Assembly (NCBI GenBank): GCA_945872375.1
Contig: CAMBYR010000039.1
Span: forward strand, 1-11,995
DNA: 11,995 bases
Source: an uncultured Blautia sp.
Lineage (GTDB): Bacteria > Bacillota > Clostridia > Lachnospirales > Lachnospiraceae
Direction of reading: 5' to 3'
Below are positions 1 through 6,792 of the stretch, piece after piece. Position 1 is the stretch's first letter. Every line of letters begins with the position of its first letter. The notes under the pieces were generated by a model that saw only the letters and a list, made by a program, of their open reading frames with translations, searched no databases and was not told where the DNA came from. A program made the position numbers and the translations under genes.

Positions 1-1
1 T

Positions 2-32
2 AAAAAAGACAGCGGGATAGGCTGTCTTTTTT
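2..32. terminator. Bidirectional intrinsic terminator at the left edge
   Basis: A perfect 12-bp inverted repeat (2-13 with 21-32) encloses a 7-base loop. The stem has A6 on one side and T6 on the other, so either strand would give a hairpin ending in a U-run. It probably separates the ftsH unit from a gene beyond the left edge. Which strand uses it cannot be decided here. Confidence 0.8.
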
Positions 33-122
33 GGAGAAGGTATTTCTTCTTATGGGGTGTAGCAAAAACTATATAATGTATTGGGGGGTTTTTACGGTTT
101 ATATAATAACACTTTACAATGT
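33..122. other. AT-rich spacer, no gene seen
   Basis: This spacer between two terminator hairpins has no credible ORF. It carries two TATATAAT-like stretches near 70-78 and 100-108 and a G6 run at 83-88. I could not pair either TATAAT with a good -35 box at a normal distance, so I do not call a promoter. Confidence 0.5.
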
Positions 123-161
123 AAAAGTGTGCACAAACATCAAAAAGTTTGGCACACTTTT
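123..161 (-). terminator. Terminator hairpin after ftsH
   Basis: A 10-bp perfect stem (123-132 with 152-161) continues past a one-base bulge at 133 into 5 more pairs (134-138 with 147-151), closing an 8-base loop. It lies 9 bases past the ftsH stop. The plus-strand side is followed by a T-run, the minus-strand side by T4 then A, so it may work in both directions. An overlapping weaker hairpin at about 110-129 shares its outer arm. Confidence 0.75.
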
Positions 162-170
162 TTAGACATA

Positions 171-1694
171 TTAGATATCGCTTTTTGAGCCCTCTGAGCT
201 TTCCTTTGTAAAAAGTGCTTCAAATTCAGCTTTCTGCACTTTTTCCTTTTCCAGAAGCAATGCTGCACATTGATGAAGAACCTCAGAGTGTTCCAGAATT
301 ATTTCCTTTGCCCGCTCATGGCACTCGTCAATGATTCGATGAATCTCCTCATCTATTTTCTTTGCCACATCCTCACTGTAGCTTCTTGTATGGGCCAGAT
401 CTCTGCCGATAAAGACTTCATCGTCGTCATCTCCATAGGAAATCAGGCCAATATGATCTGACATACCATATTTCATTACCATGGATCTGGCTGTGCCGGT
501 AGCACGTTTGATATCATTGGAAGCACCCGTGGTAATATCTCCGAAAATAATCTCCTCCGCCACACGGCCGCCAAGAAGTGTCGTGATCTCCTGAAGCATT
601 TTTCCTTTTGTATTGAACATTTCATCATTTTCCGGCAGAGGCATGGTATAGCCTGCCGCACCCACACCGGTAGGAATAATGGAAATGGTATACACGGACT
701 CCATATCCGGAAGAACATGAAACAAAATGGCATGTCCAGCCTCATGATAGGCTGTAATTTTCTTCTCTTTTTCGGAAATGACACGGCTTTTCTTTTCCGC
801 ACCGATTCCTACCTTAATAAATGCACTTCGGATATCCTGCTGGGTAATATAGGCTCTGCTGTCCTTTGCAGCATAAATGGCCGCCTCATTCAGAAGATTT
901 TCAAGATCAGCGCCTGTGAACCCTGCAGTTGTCTGCGCGATCTGACGAAGATCCACATCTTCTCCAAGAGGTTTGTCGGATGCATGGACACGAAGGATTT
1001 CCTCACGGCCTTTTACATCCGGACGTCCCACCGCTACTTTTCTGTCAAAGCGGCCCGGGCGCAGGATCGCCGGATCCAGAATATCCACACGGTTGGTAGC
1101 TGCCATGACGATGATTCCTTCATTGACGCCGAATCCATCCATTTCCACGAGAAGCTGATTCAGAGTCTGCTCACGTTCATCGTGGCCGCCGCCCATACCG
1201 GTTCCTCTCTGTCTTGCCACCGCATCGATCTCATCAATAAAAATAATACAGGGCGCATGTTTTTTGCCCTCTTCGAAGAGATCGCGGACACGGGATGCAC
1301 CTACACCGACAAACATTTCCACAAAATCAGAACCGGAAATAGAAAAGAAGGGAACTCCTGCCTCCCCTGCCACAGCCTTGGCCAGAAGCGTTTTTCCTGT
1401 TCCGGGAGGTCCTACCAGAAGCACACCCTTTGGAATCCGGGCACCCACTCCTGTATATTTCTGGGGATTTTTCAGAAAATCCACCACTTCCTCCAGATCT
1501 TCTTTTTCTTCCTGAAGGCCCGCTACATTCCTGAATGTGACCTTCTTTTCGTCAGGCAGTGTCATTCTTGCACGGCTCTTGCCAAAATTCATCATCTTGG
1601 CATTGCCGCCTCCGCCGTTCATCTGCCTGTTCATCATCAACACAAGAAATAAAACCAGACCGCAGGACAGCAGAACCGGAAGCAGCGTCGTCAA
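171..1694 (-). CDS. ftsH: FtsH ATP-dependent zinc metalloprotease, C-terminal part (TM2, AAA+ ATPase, peptidase) after a frame break
   Basis: FtsH is a hexameric membrane-anchored AAA+ protease that extracts and degrades membrane and short-lived soluble proteins. Counted from the TTG at 1694 (507 aa), this part has a transmembrane segment near residues 4-21, a Walker A motif GPPGTGKT at 95-102, a pore loop FVGVG at about 128-132, Walker B FIDEID at 152-157, arginine-finger region RPGRFDR at 212-218, the zinc motif HEAGH at 317-321 and the third zinc ligand D394. All active-site residues are present. The TTG is only the first in-frame start codon and has no good ribosome binding site. It overlaps the stop of the N-terminal ORF by 4 bases (TTGA). 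Restoring one base near 1706-1708 would join both into about 614 aa, the usual FtsH length. I read this as one ftsH gene with a frameshift or sequencing error; coupled translation of a split protein or slippage are alternatives. Confidence 0.9.
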   Translation of the reverse strand: MTTLLPVLLSCGLVLFLVLMMNRQMNGGGGNAKMMNFGKSRARMTLPDEKKVTFRNVAGLQEEKEDLEEVVDFLKNPQKYTGVGARIPKGVLLVGPPGTGKTLLAKAVAGEAGVPFFSISGSDFVEMFVGVGASRVRDLFEEGKKHAPCIIFIDEIDAVARQRGTGMGGGHDEREQTLNQLLVEMDGFGVNEGIIVMAATNRVDILDPAILRPGRFDRKVAVGRPDVKGREEILRVHASDKPLGEDVDLRQIAQTTAGFTGADLENLLNEAAIYAAKDSRAYITQQDIRSAFIKVGIGAEKKSRVISEKEKKITAYHEAGHAILFHVLPDMESVYTISIIPTGVGAAGYTMPLPENDEMFNTKGKMLQEITTLLGGRVAEEIIFGDITTGASNDIKRATGTARSMVMKYGMSDHIGLISYGDDDDEVFIGRDLAHTRSYSEDVAKKIDEEIHRIIDECHERAKEIILEHSEVLHQCAALLLEKEKVQKAEFEALFTKESSEGSKSDI

Positions 1695-2014
1695 AAAGAC
1701 ACTATCCGTGCCACATCCTCCACATCAGTCTTAATTTCATGTTCACGGAGCATGCTTTCCACTTCCGTTACATCTGTTGCATAAAGTTTCTTTCTTCCCT
1801 CACCCTGGATTTCCACAGTTACTGCGCCTGTGGGAACCTCACTGTTGGGATAGATTACTGCGGACTGCACTCTTCCGTCCGCCACCGCCTCTTCCAGCTC
1901 TTCCAGTGAATAGCCGCTCTGGACCGCCACCTGATTATTCAGGTACAGATATCCCATGACCAGCATCACAATCATCACCAGATAAAGGCCGATTCTGCCT
2001 GACTGCCTGTTCAC
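1691..2014 (-). CDS. ftsH: FtsH N-terminal part (TM1 and periplasmic domain), ends at a frame break
   Basis: This 107-aa frame gives the start of FtsH: a short cytoplasmic tail beginning with NRQSGRIG, a transmembrane helix at about residues 7-25, and the small extracytoplasmic domain (the YSLEELEEAV and TDVTEVESML stretches), then a TGA stop at 1691-1693. I choose the GTG at 2014 because an AAAGGAG site lies about 10 bases upstream and the protein then begins like related FtsH proteins. An earlier GTG at 2068 would add residues unlike FtsH and lies within a hairpin. The last codons read VARIVSF. In the other frame the same bases read DSVFL, the likely ancestral sequence, so the frame is lost just after Ala-Arg. 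The gene follows hpt by 57 bases and is the last of the spoIIE-tilS-hpt-ftsH run. Confidence 0.85.
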   Translation of the reverse strand: MNRQSGRIGLYLVMIVMLVMGYLYLNNQVAVQSGYSLEELEEAVADGRVQSAVIYPNSEVPTGAVTVEIQGEGRKKLYATDVTEVESMLREHEIKTDVEDVARIVSF

Positions 2015-2042
2015 TAAAATAAGTCTCCTTTCTGTCCGTCCA

Positions 2043-2067
2043 TGGCTCCCTGAAATCCCGGGAGCCA
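2043..2067 (-). other. Stem-loop between hpt and ftsH
   Basis: An 8-bp perfect inverted repeat (2043-2050 with 2060-2067) encloses a 9-base loop just after the hpt stop. On the minus strand it is followed by TGGACGG, not a T-run, so it is not a standard terminator. It could be an mRNA-stabilising or processing element that sets ftsH level relative to upstream genes (inference). Confidence 0.5.
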
Positions 2068-2071
2068 CTGC

Positions 2072-2599
2072 TTAGTCTTCCAGATTCACCACACCGATGA
2101 ATGGAAGATTTCTGTATTTCTGGGCATAGTCAAGACCATAGCCCACCACAAATTCATCCGGAATTTCAAAACAGCAGTAATCCACTTTCACATCTCTGAC
2201 TCTGCGCTCCGGTTTGTCCAGAAGTGTACACAGACGAATACTGTTTGGATTACGTCCCTTAAGAACATCGATCAGATAACTCAGGGTTCTTCCGGAGTCA
2301 ATGATATCTTCTACGATCAATACGTCCTTGCCTTCCAGCGGCTGATCCAGATCCTTGACAATTTTTACAACACCGCTTGATTTTGTATCGTCTCCATAGC
2401 TGGAAACAGACATAAAGTCCAGAGACACCGGAACAGTAATTCTCTTGGCAAGCTCACAGGTAAAGAACACACCGCCTTTCAGCACACAGATCAGGTGCAC
2501 TTCCCTTCCTGAATAATCTCTGCTGATCTTTGCTGCGATCTCTCTGATTTTTGCATCAACCTCTTCTTCGCCGATTAAAACTCTGATTTTTTCACTCAT
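2072..2599 (-). CDS. hpt: Hypoxanthine phosphoribosyltransferase
   Basis: A purine salvage enzyme that transfers the phosphoribosyl group of PRPP to hypoxanthine or guanine, giving IMP or GMP in the cytoplasm. The 175-aa protein has the type I PRTase fold: the LKGG loop at residues 40-43, the flexible-loop region SVSSYGDDTKSSG at about 64-76 and the PRPP motif VLIVEDIIDSGRTL at 93-106 with the acidic pair E97-D98. Length is normal for bacterial HPRT. The ATG at 2599 has AGGAGG 8 bases upstream and overlaps the end of tilS by 8 bases, so translation is probably coupled. The tilS-hpt-ftsH order is conserved in Firmicutes; in Bacillus subtilis, HprT with TilS is reported to act on ftsH transcription (established knowledge, not visible here). 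Confidence 0.97.
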   Translation of the reverse strand: MSEKIRVLIGEEEVDAKIREIAAKISRDYSGREVHLICVLKGGVFFTCELAKRITVPVSLDFMSVSSYGDDTKSSGVVKIVKDLDQPLEGKDVLIVEDIIDSGRTLSYLIDVLKGRNPNSIRLCTLLDKPERRVRDVKVDYCCFEIPDEFVVGYGLDYAQKYRNLPFIGVVNLED

Positions 2600-3989
2600 C
2601 CTGGTATCCTCCTTGGTATTTTAACTGCAATATCCTCGCTGTCTGCGAGGTAATTTTCCATTTCTCACTTATCCGTCCGCCAACGATCCAAAGCACCTCG
2701 CTGCCCATCGTTACAAGAGGGAGCCAATCCCTCTCTTCCTGAGGAATATGGTCGTCGATCATGCAGCGTTTCAGTTTTTTTCGGTGCATTTCCCTGTCAA
2801 TCGTCATAAAATCTCCCTGTCTTCTGGTCCGCACGGAAAGATTATGTTCTATTTTATCATAATCGAACCATTTCGTATACTTTTTTTCAGAAATCTCCTG
2901 TCCAAAATACGGAATAATTTCCGCGGAAAATGTACCCCGGAAACACTTCAGCTCTCCGGGCACCGGAAGTGTCCATTCCCCTTTTTCCTGATTCTGCCGT
3001 TCTTTTTCCGTCCCGGCATTTTTCAGGCATACCCCCTGGTATGTCCGCACTGCACACACACCGCAGGGAAGAGAAACGCGTTTTCCCGACTGCTGCTTCC
3101 ACAGAGAAATTACCTGCTGCACATGATTTCCCGTAAGATCCTTCCTCTTTCCCGCCAGCATTCCAATGGCTTCCATGATCCCGTATTTCTGTAAAATAAG
3201 GTGTTCCTGAAAGAATTCTTCCCGAAAAAGCACATTTCCATCCTGCTCCATGAACTTCATCAGAAGTTTCCGGCCTTCTTCCGCAAAATAATCATCCGCC
3301 TGAGCCAGAAGCTCTGCAGCCTGTGCCATATGCGCCGCTGCTTTGCCATGAACCTCCTCTTCCAGAAGCGGCAGGATGTGATGCCGGATACGGTTTCGGG
3401 TATAATCATCTTCCAGATTCGTACTGTCCGTTTCAAAGGGAATCTTCCGTTCCTCTAAGTATTTGTCAATTTCTCTCCGTTCTAAACATAAAAGAGGACG
3501 AATCGTTGTTTCATTTGCCGGGCGGATTCCTCCAAGCCCCCGGAGAGCAGAGCCTCTTGCAAGATGATGGAGCACGGTTTCTGCCTGATCATTCTGATTA
3601 TGTGCCAGAGCGATCCTCACACGGGCCTGTTTTCCGGCAGCCTCCGAGGCTTCCTGAAACGCCTTTCGCCTTGCAGCCCTTCCGGCCTCCTCCATGCCAA
3701 GCTTCTTCTCGCGGGCAAGAGCCGGCACATTCACGCAGAACACCCGGCATGGAATCCCACGTTCCTTGCAAAACGCCCTAACCAGCTCCATATCACGATC
3801 TGCCTCCCTGCCCCGGATCCCGTGATTCACATGAACGGCTTCCAGAGTAAACGAAAGTTCTCCGGAAAGACGGTGCAGCATATCCAGCATAGCCATCGAA
3901 TCCCCGCCTCCGGAAACACCGGCAAGCACATGATCCCCCGGGGAAATCATTCCATATTCTGTTATGTATGCCCTGACTTTTCCGTACAT
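2592..3989 (-). CDS. tilS: tRNA(Ile)-lysidine synthetase
   Basis: TilS uses ATP and lysine to convert the wobble cytidine of the AUA-reading isoleucine tRNA to lysidine, changing both charging identity and codon reading; it is normally essential. From the ATG at 3989 the protein has 465 aa. The N-terminal PP-loop ATPase motif is SGGGDS at 26-31 (usually SGGADS or SGGxDS). It is followed by HVNHGIRG at about 53-60, the HNQNDQAETVLHHL block, and TDSTNLEDDYTRNRIRH, all TilS signatures, with the TilS C-terminal domain at the end. The start at 3989 is preferred because GGAG lies 5-8 bases upstream and the N-terminus then matches family style. An ATG at 4052 would add 21 residues and overlap spoIIE by 17 bases. 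The stop overlaps the hpt start. Confidence 0.95.
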   Translation of the reverse strand: MYGKVRAYITEYGMISPGDHVLAGVSGGGDSMAMLDMLHRLSGELSFTLEAVHVNHGIRGREADRDMELVRAFCKERGIPCRVFCVNVPALAREKKLGMEEAGRAARRKAFQEASEAAGKQARVRIALAHNQNDQAETVLHHLARGSALRGLGGIRPANETTIRPLLCLERREIDKYLEERKIPFETDSTNLEDDYTRNRIRHHILPLLEEEVHGKAAAHMAQAAELLAQADDYFAEEGRKLLMKFMEQDGNVLFREEFFQEHLILQKYGIMEAIGMLAGKRKDLTGNHVQQVISLWKQQSGKRVSLPCGVCAVRTYQGVCLKNAGTEKERQNQEKGEWTLPVPGELKCFRGTFSAEIIPYFGQEISEKKYTKWFDYDKIEHNLSVRTRRQGDFMTIDREMHRKKLKRCMIDDHIPQEERDWLPLVTMGSEVLWIVGGRISEKWKITSQTARILQLKYQGGYQDE

Positions 3990-4035
3990 TTTTTCTCCGT
4001 CCCTGTTTTTGAGATGAACAGTTACCCTTCTTCCT

Positions 4036-5529
4036 TTATTTCTTCCATACACCTGCCACCAGCACCGTCATATCGTCCCTCGCCTGATAATCACTATATC
4101 CAAGAACACGTTCCAGGATCCCTCTGCTGATTTCTTTTGGTGTATCCTCCCTGATATCCATGATGATCTCTTTCATGGTTTCTTCCTCATGTTCCAGAGG
4201 AAGCGCATCCAGAACGCCGTCTGACATCATGATCAGGTAATCTCCATGATACAGCTTTCTGGAAGCGGTGTCAAAATCCATCTGCTGCACCAGTCCCGCA
4301 GCAAGGCTTTCCGAGGATATGGCCTCCACCCAATGATCCCGTTTAATAAACGTGGAAGCAGCCCCGGCCTTCAGAAAATTGCAGATTCCCGTGTACAGAT
4401 CCACTGCACAGATATCCACCGTGGAAAACATCCCCTCCCGCCCATTCAGCACAAGAGCTGAATTGATCATCCTGGCTGCCGTTTCCTGGGAAAACCCGGA
4501 TTCCAGAAACTGCTCCAGAAGCTCCACGACAATCTCGCTCTCCCGGCAGGCCTCCATACCGGAACCCATTCCATCCGAAAGACACATCACAAATTTGCCT
4601 TCTTCTTCCTGATGAAAAATGTAGTTGTCCCCGGACACTTTTTCCTGCTCCCTGGTGAGTCTGGCTGCACCATACAGAATCTGGTAGCTCACATCTTCAA
4701 TAAAATGAATGGTATGAAATTCTCCATTTACAATACATCTGCTTCCTTCGGAAGCAGTCATCGCGCATCCGCAGATCTCTGACAGGATCTGACAGATTTC
4801 GTTCATGGAAATACACTGTCCGCTCCTTGCCCGCATGGAAAGGAAGATCTGCCTTCTGCCTTCCACCTTGTCCATCACCCAGGCATCGCGGATGATCACA
4901 TGACGCTTTCGGAAATTTTTCTGAAGCTCCTCTCTGAATGCGGTCGAAGCAGGTGAAATATCATACAAATCCGAAGCCACCATATCCATGATGGCGGATA
5001 TTTCCGTAAGCTGCTGGGCCACCGCAAGCCTGCTTTCAATCATACGGTTGTCCCACACCAGATTCTGTTTTTCTCTCAGAAACTGCTCATGGAGCTGCTC
5101 CAGGAATTGTCCGGCACGTCCGCATACACTCATCCAGTCGCTGCGTATTTTCCGGACATCCTCTTCATTTCCGCTTTCCAGAGCACGAATGATCGCCTCG
5201 CCGCCCTGATTCATGGCAAGACGATGCTCGATCCAGCAGCGGTCCCGCTGATAACAGCCGCTGCAGACTTCCTCCCTTGCATAATCCAGGATCTGCTCCA
5301 CCTGCCCGCTGCTCAGATAGTCTTTTCGATACGGCATTCCGTAAAAGGTATCTGCCAGCTTTCGAAAGGAGGCGGCATAGCGCTGAACCTTCTCCTTCTG
5401 CGGATGACTTTCACCAGGCGGCATAGCTTCCTGAGTCTCATGCTTTCCTCCTGCCAAAATAGTTTTTGCCATGTCCCGCACGATCAGCATGATGCTGACG
5501 GCGAGCATGGCAATCATCCATTCCTGCAT
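4036..5529 (-). CDS. spoIIE: SpoIIE-type PP2C serine phosphatase with a short membrane anchor
   Basis: SpoIIE dephosphorylates the anti-anti-sigma factor SpoIIAA in the forespore, releasing sigma F, and joins in polar septation. The 497-aa protein has one hydrophobic segment (about residues 5-17), a middle regulatory region with the cysteine cluster CSGCYQRDRCW at 89-99, and a C-terminal PP2C domain with metal-site motifs SGDNY at 299-303, SDGMGSG at 318-324, SDG at 436-438 and RDDMT at 484-488. All metal-binding acidic residues appear intact. Bacillus SpoIIE has about 830 residues with ten membrane helices; these are absent. The ATG at 5529 has a strong GGGAGGGG site. A start at 5598 would lie in the -35 box and is rejected. 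Position between divIC and tilS matches the canonical spoIIE locus, so I prefer SpoIIE over a generic PP2C phosphatase. Confidence 0.88.
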   Translation of the reverse strand: MQEWMIAMLAVSIMLIVRDMAKTILAGGKHETQEAMPPGESHPQKEKVQRYAASFRKLADTFYGMPYRKDYLSSGQVEQILDYAREEVCSGCYQRDRCWIEHRLAMNQGGEAIIRALESGNEEDVRKIRSDWMSVCGRAGQFLEQLHEQFLREKQNLVWDNRMIESRLAVAQQLTEISAIMDMVASDLYDISPASTAFREELQKNFRKRHVIIRDAWVMDKVEGRRQIFLSMRARSGQCISMNEICQILSEICGCAMTASEGSRCIVNGEFHTIHFIEDVSYQILYGAARLTREQEKVSGDNYIFHQEEEGKFVMCLSDGMGSGMEACRESEIVVELLEQFLESGFSQETAARMINSALVLNGREGMFSTVDICAVDLYTGICNFLKAGAASTFIKRDHWVEAISSESLAAGLVQQMDFDTASRKLYHGDYLIMMSDGVLDALPLEHEEETMKEIIMDIREDTPKEISRGILERVLGYSDYQARDDMTVLVAGVWKK

Positions 5530-5565
5530 ATTCTCCCCTCCCCTTACTATCCTCATTAAGTGATT

Positions 5566-5598
5566 ATTATAAGGGAAGCAGTATAAAATATCTGTCAA
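5566..5598 (-). promoter_or_regulatory. spoIIE promoter: consensus boxes with a 21-bp spacer (Spo0A-activated type)
   Basis: On the minus strand TTGACA (5598-5593) and TATAAT (5571-5566) are both perfect sigma-A hexamers, but 21 bases apart rather than 17. The Bacillus spoIIE and spoIIG promoters are known for just this 21-22 bp spacing and depend on Spo0A-P. Start of transcription would be near 5559, giving a leader of about 30 bases to the spoIIE ATG. Confidence 0.8.
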
Positions 5599-5602
5599 AC
5601 AC

Positions 5603-5651
5603 AGGCGAATCTCACGAAAAACTTTTCGTCAGATTTTTGGTTCTTTCGCAA
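5603..5651 (-). promoter_or_regulatory. Cluster of 0A-like boxes (candidate Spo0A sites)
   Basis: Directly upstream of the -35 box are four matches or near matches to the 0A core TGNCGAA: plus-strand AGGCGAA (5603-5609) and TCACGAA (5612-5618), one mismatch each; minus-strand TGACGAA (5631-5625), exact; and minus-strand TTGCGAA (5651-5645), one mismatch. The middle two form an inverted repeat, ACGAAAA with TTTTCGT (5614-5629). Binding by Spo0A is inferred from motif and position. Confidence 0.65.
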
Positions 5652-5671
5652 TTTCCGTCCACGAAAATCGA

Positions 5672-5983
5672 CTATTTCTTTTCCTCGAAGACGATTTCGT
5701 TATTCTTTACCAGACCGAGCTTGTTTCTGGCAACTTCCTCGATATATTCATCAGTAAGCATGTAATCCTTTTTTTCTTCAATATCCACCGCACGCTGCTG
5801 CTCGTTTTCAATGGCTTCCTCAAGAGTGGCCGCCTTTGTCTGGTAATAGCTCAGCCGACGTTCCAGAGTTTTGCTCTGAGAAGCTGTAAACCCCAGTACC
5901 ATAAGGGCGACACCTGCAATCACAGCCATTCCGAGACGGTTATTTGCATTTCTTTTTTTATTTTCTTTTTCTGATTTTTCCAA
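5672..5983 (-). CDS. divIC: DivIC/FtsB-type septum formation initiator
   Basis: A small bitopic division protein expected to work with FtsL and DivIB in the divisome. The 103-aa product has a basic N-terminal tail (EKSEKENKKRNANN), one transmembrane helix at about residues 18-34, a coiled coil at about 37-72 and the family's closing motif DEYIEEVARNKLGLV at 78-92. The start is a TTG at 5983, supported by AGAGGAG about 8 bases upstream; no ATG fits. It overlaps the end of yabQ by 26 bases, so the two are likely coupled. The yabQ-divIC-spoIIE order is the Bacillus order. I see no clear terminator before the spoIIE promoter region, so readthrough into spoIIE is possible. Confidence 0.9.
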   Translation of the reverse strand: MEKSEKENKKRNANNRLGMAVIAGVALMVLGFTASQSKTLERRLSYYQTKAATLEEAIENEQQRAVDIEEKKDYMLTDEYIEEVARNKLGLVKNNEIVFEEKK

Positions 5984-6431
5984 CCTGTCCGCTCCTCTTT
6001 GACTGTGTTACCTGCAGTTTTCGATGCCTTCCTGCAGAGTTTGCAAACTTATACCTATAAATTCTACATCTTTTAACGAGAAATAGCAACCTATTTGTAG
6101 TAATTTTTGCAAAAAATACCGGAATTCCCAATATTACAGCAGCACATCTGATAAACAGCGGCGCCGCCGTACACCGGCACAATCCGGCCCCCAGAATCAT
6201 TCCCAGCAAAAGAAAGCAGCGGAGAATTCCCTGATTGGCACGGTAAAGACAGACAAACAGGACCAGGGCAGAAATCAGCCAGAACAGCACATCTTCCAGT
6301 GCCGCAGCAGCCCTGACATGCGGAATGACCTTTCTGAAGGCGATCAGCAGTCCATACAGCAGGACCATCAGCGCACCTGCGGCCATTGCCAGAAAAAAAA
6401 GTACCATCTCCCGATACATATAGCTGCTCAT
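5958..6431 (-). CDS. yabQ: Spore cortex biosynthesis membrane protein YabQ
   Basis: YabQ is a sporulation membrane protein needed for cortex formation in Bacillus subtilis, made in the mother cell under sigma E. From the ATG at 6431 the protein has 157 aa with about four hydrophobic stretches (MVLFFLAMAAGALMVLLYG; VLFWLISALVLFVCLY; GILRCFLLLGMILGAG; FIRCAAVILGIPVFF) and a basic tail rich in Lys and Arg. The ATG is 2 bases past the yabP stop and has no strong ribosome binding site, so reinitiation after yabP is likely. Longer in-frame starts inside yabP (up to 6551) would add a polar, basic stretch unlike the family. Identification rests on position and topology more than on residues, which vary widely in this family. 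Confidence 0.85.
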   Translation of the reverse strand: MSSYMYREMVLFFLAMAAGALMVLLYGLLIAFRKVIPHVRAAAALEDVLFWLISALVLFVCLYRANQGILRCFLLLGMILGAGLCRCTAAPLFIRCAAVILGIPVFFAKITTNRLLFLVKRCRIYRYKFANSAGRHRKLQVTQSKRSGQVGKIRKRK

Positions 6432-6433
6432 AC

Positions 6434-6715
6434 TTAACGAAACATCCGCTTCAGAAGAGATTCTTCTTTTCTGCCGCTGTCTCTGGTAAGGTAAGTGATG
6501 CTGTCGATCCTTCCTTCCAGACCCATCTCTCCCTTTTCCAGATCCAGACATTGGATGTGAAGGTTTTCTCCTTTTATCAGCATTTTTCCCGCCTCTGTCT
6601 GAAGCTGTATTTTTTCGCCGTCAAAGTCGTCTACATCCAGGACGCCGGTAATCATGCCTCTGGAACGGTCGTTCAGGGAAAGCGTATGGGATTTTATGGA
6701 TTTTTTTTCTTCCAA
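6434..6715 (-). CDS. yabP: Sporulation protein YabP
   Basis: YabP is a small protein of the YabP/YqfC family required for cortex formation in Bacillus, made in the mother cell. The 93-aa product shows the family pattern: an N-terminal KSHTLSLNDRSRGMITGV stretch at about residues 8-25, a short acidic link VDDFDGEKI at about 27-35, then GKMLIKGENLHI and GRIDSITYL. The start is a TTG at 6715 with GGAGG 6 bases upstream; no in-frame ATG offers a better alternative. It is followed at 2 bases by yabQ. The gap of 77 bases before it, in an otherwise tight run, could hold its own sporulation promoter. Confidence 0.9.
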   Translation of the reverse strand: MEEKKSIKSHTLSLNDRSRGMITGVLDVDDFDGEKIQLQTEAGKMLIKGENLHIQCLDLEKGEMGLEGRIDSITYLTRDSGRKEESLLKRMFR

Positions 6716-6746
6716 TACGAGCCTCCGGCAAGTTTATTCCAATGTT

Positions 6747-6754
6747 AGTTTATG
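6747..6754 (-). promoter_or_regulatory. Possible sigma E -10 element before yabP
   Basis: The minus strand reads CATAAACT, one mismatch from the sigma E -10 consensus CATACAnT, about 30 bases before the yabP start. A matching -35 (near 6769-6775, TTCTAAT) is poor, so the call rests on the -10, the gap before yabP and the known sigma E control of yabP-yabQ in Bacillus. Confidence 0.35.
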
Positions 6755-6792
6755 TGATAATGCCGGCGATTAGAAGTAAAACCCGCCCCTGA

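Noticed and set aside
70..108. Two TATATAAT-like elements as promoters in the left spacer
   Set aside because: No -35 box at a normal spacing on either strand that I could find.
717..1652. 311-aa plus-strand reading frame opposite ftsH
   Set aside because: It lies wholly opposite the conserved AAA and peptidase coding sequence, shows no family motif, and is a shadow of codon bias.
5530..5598. Longer SpoIIE start at 5598
   Set aside because: The first codons would lie in the promoter boxes and lack a ribosome binding site; the ATG at 5529 has a strong one.
5614..5629. Inverted repeat ACGAAAA-TTTTCGT as a divIC terminator
   Set aside because: The central gap is only 2 bases, the stem is AT-rich and no T-run follows; it fits protein binding sites better.
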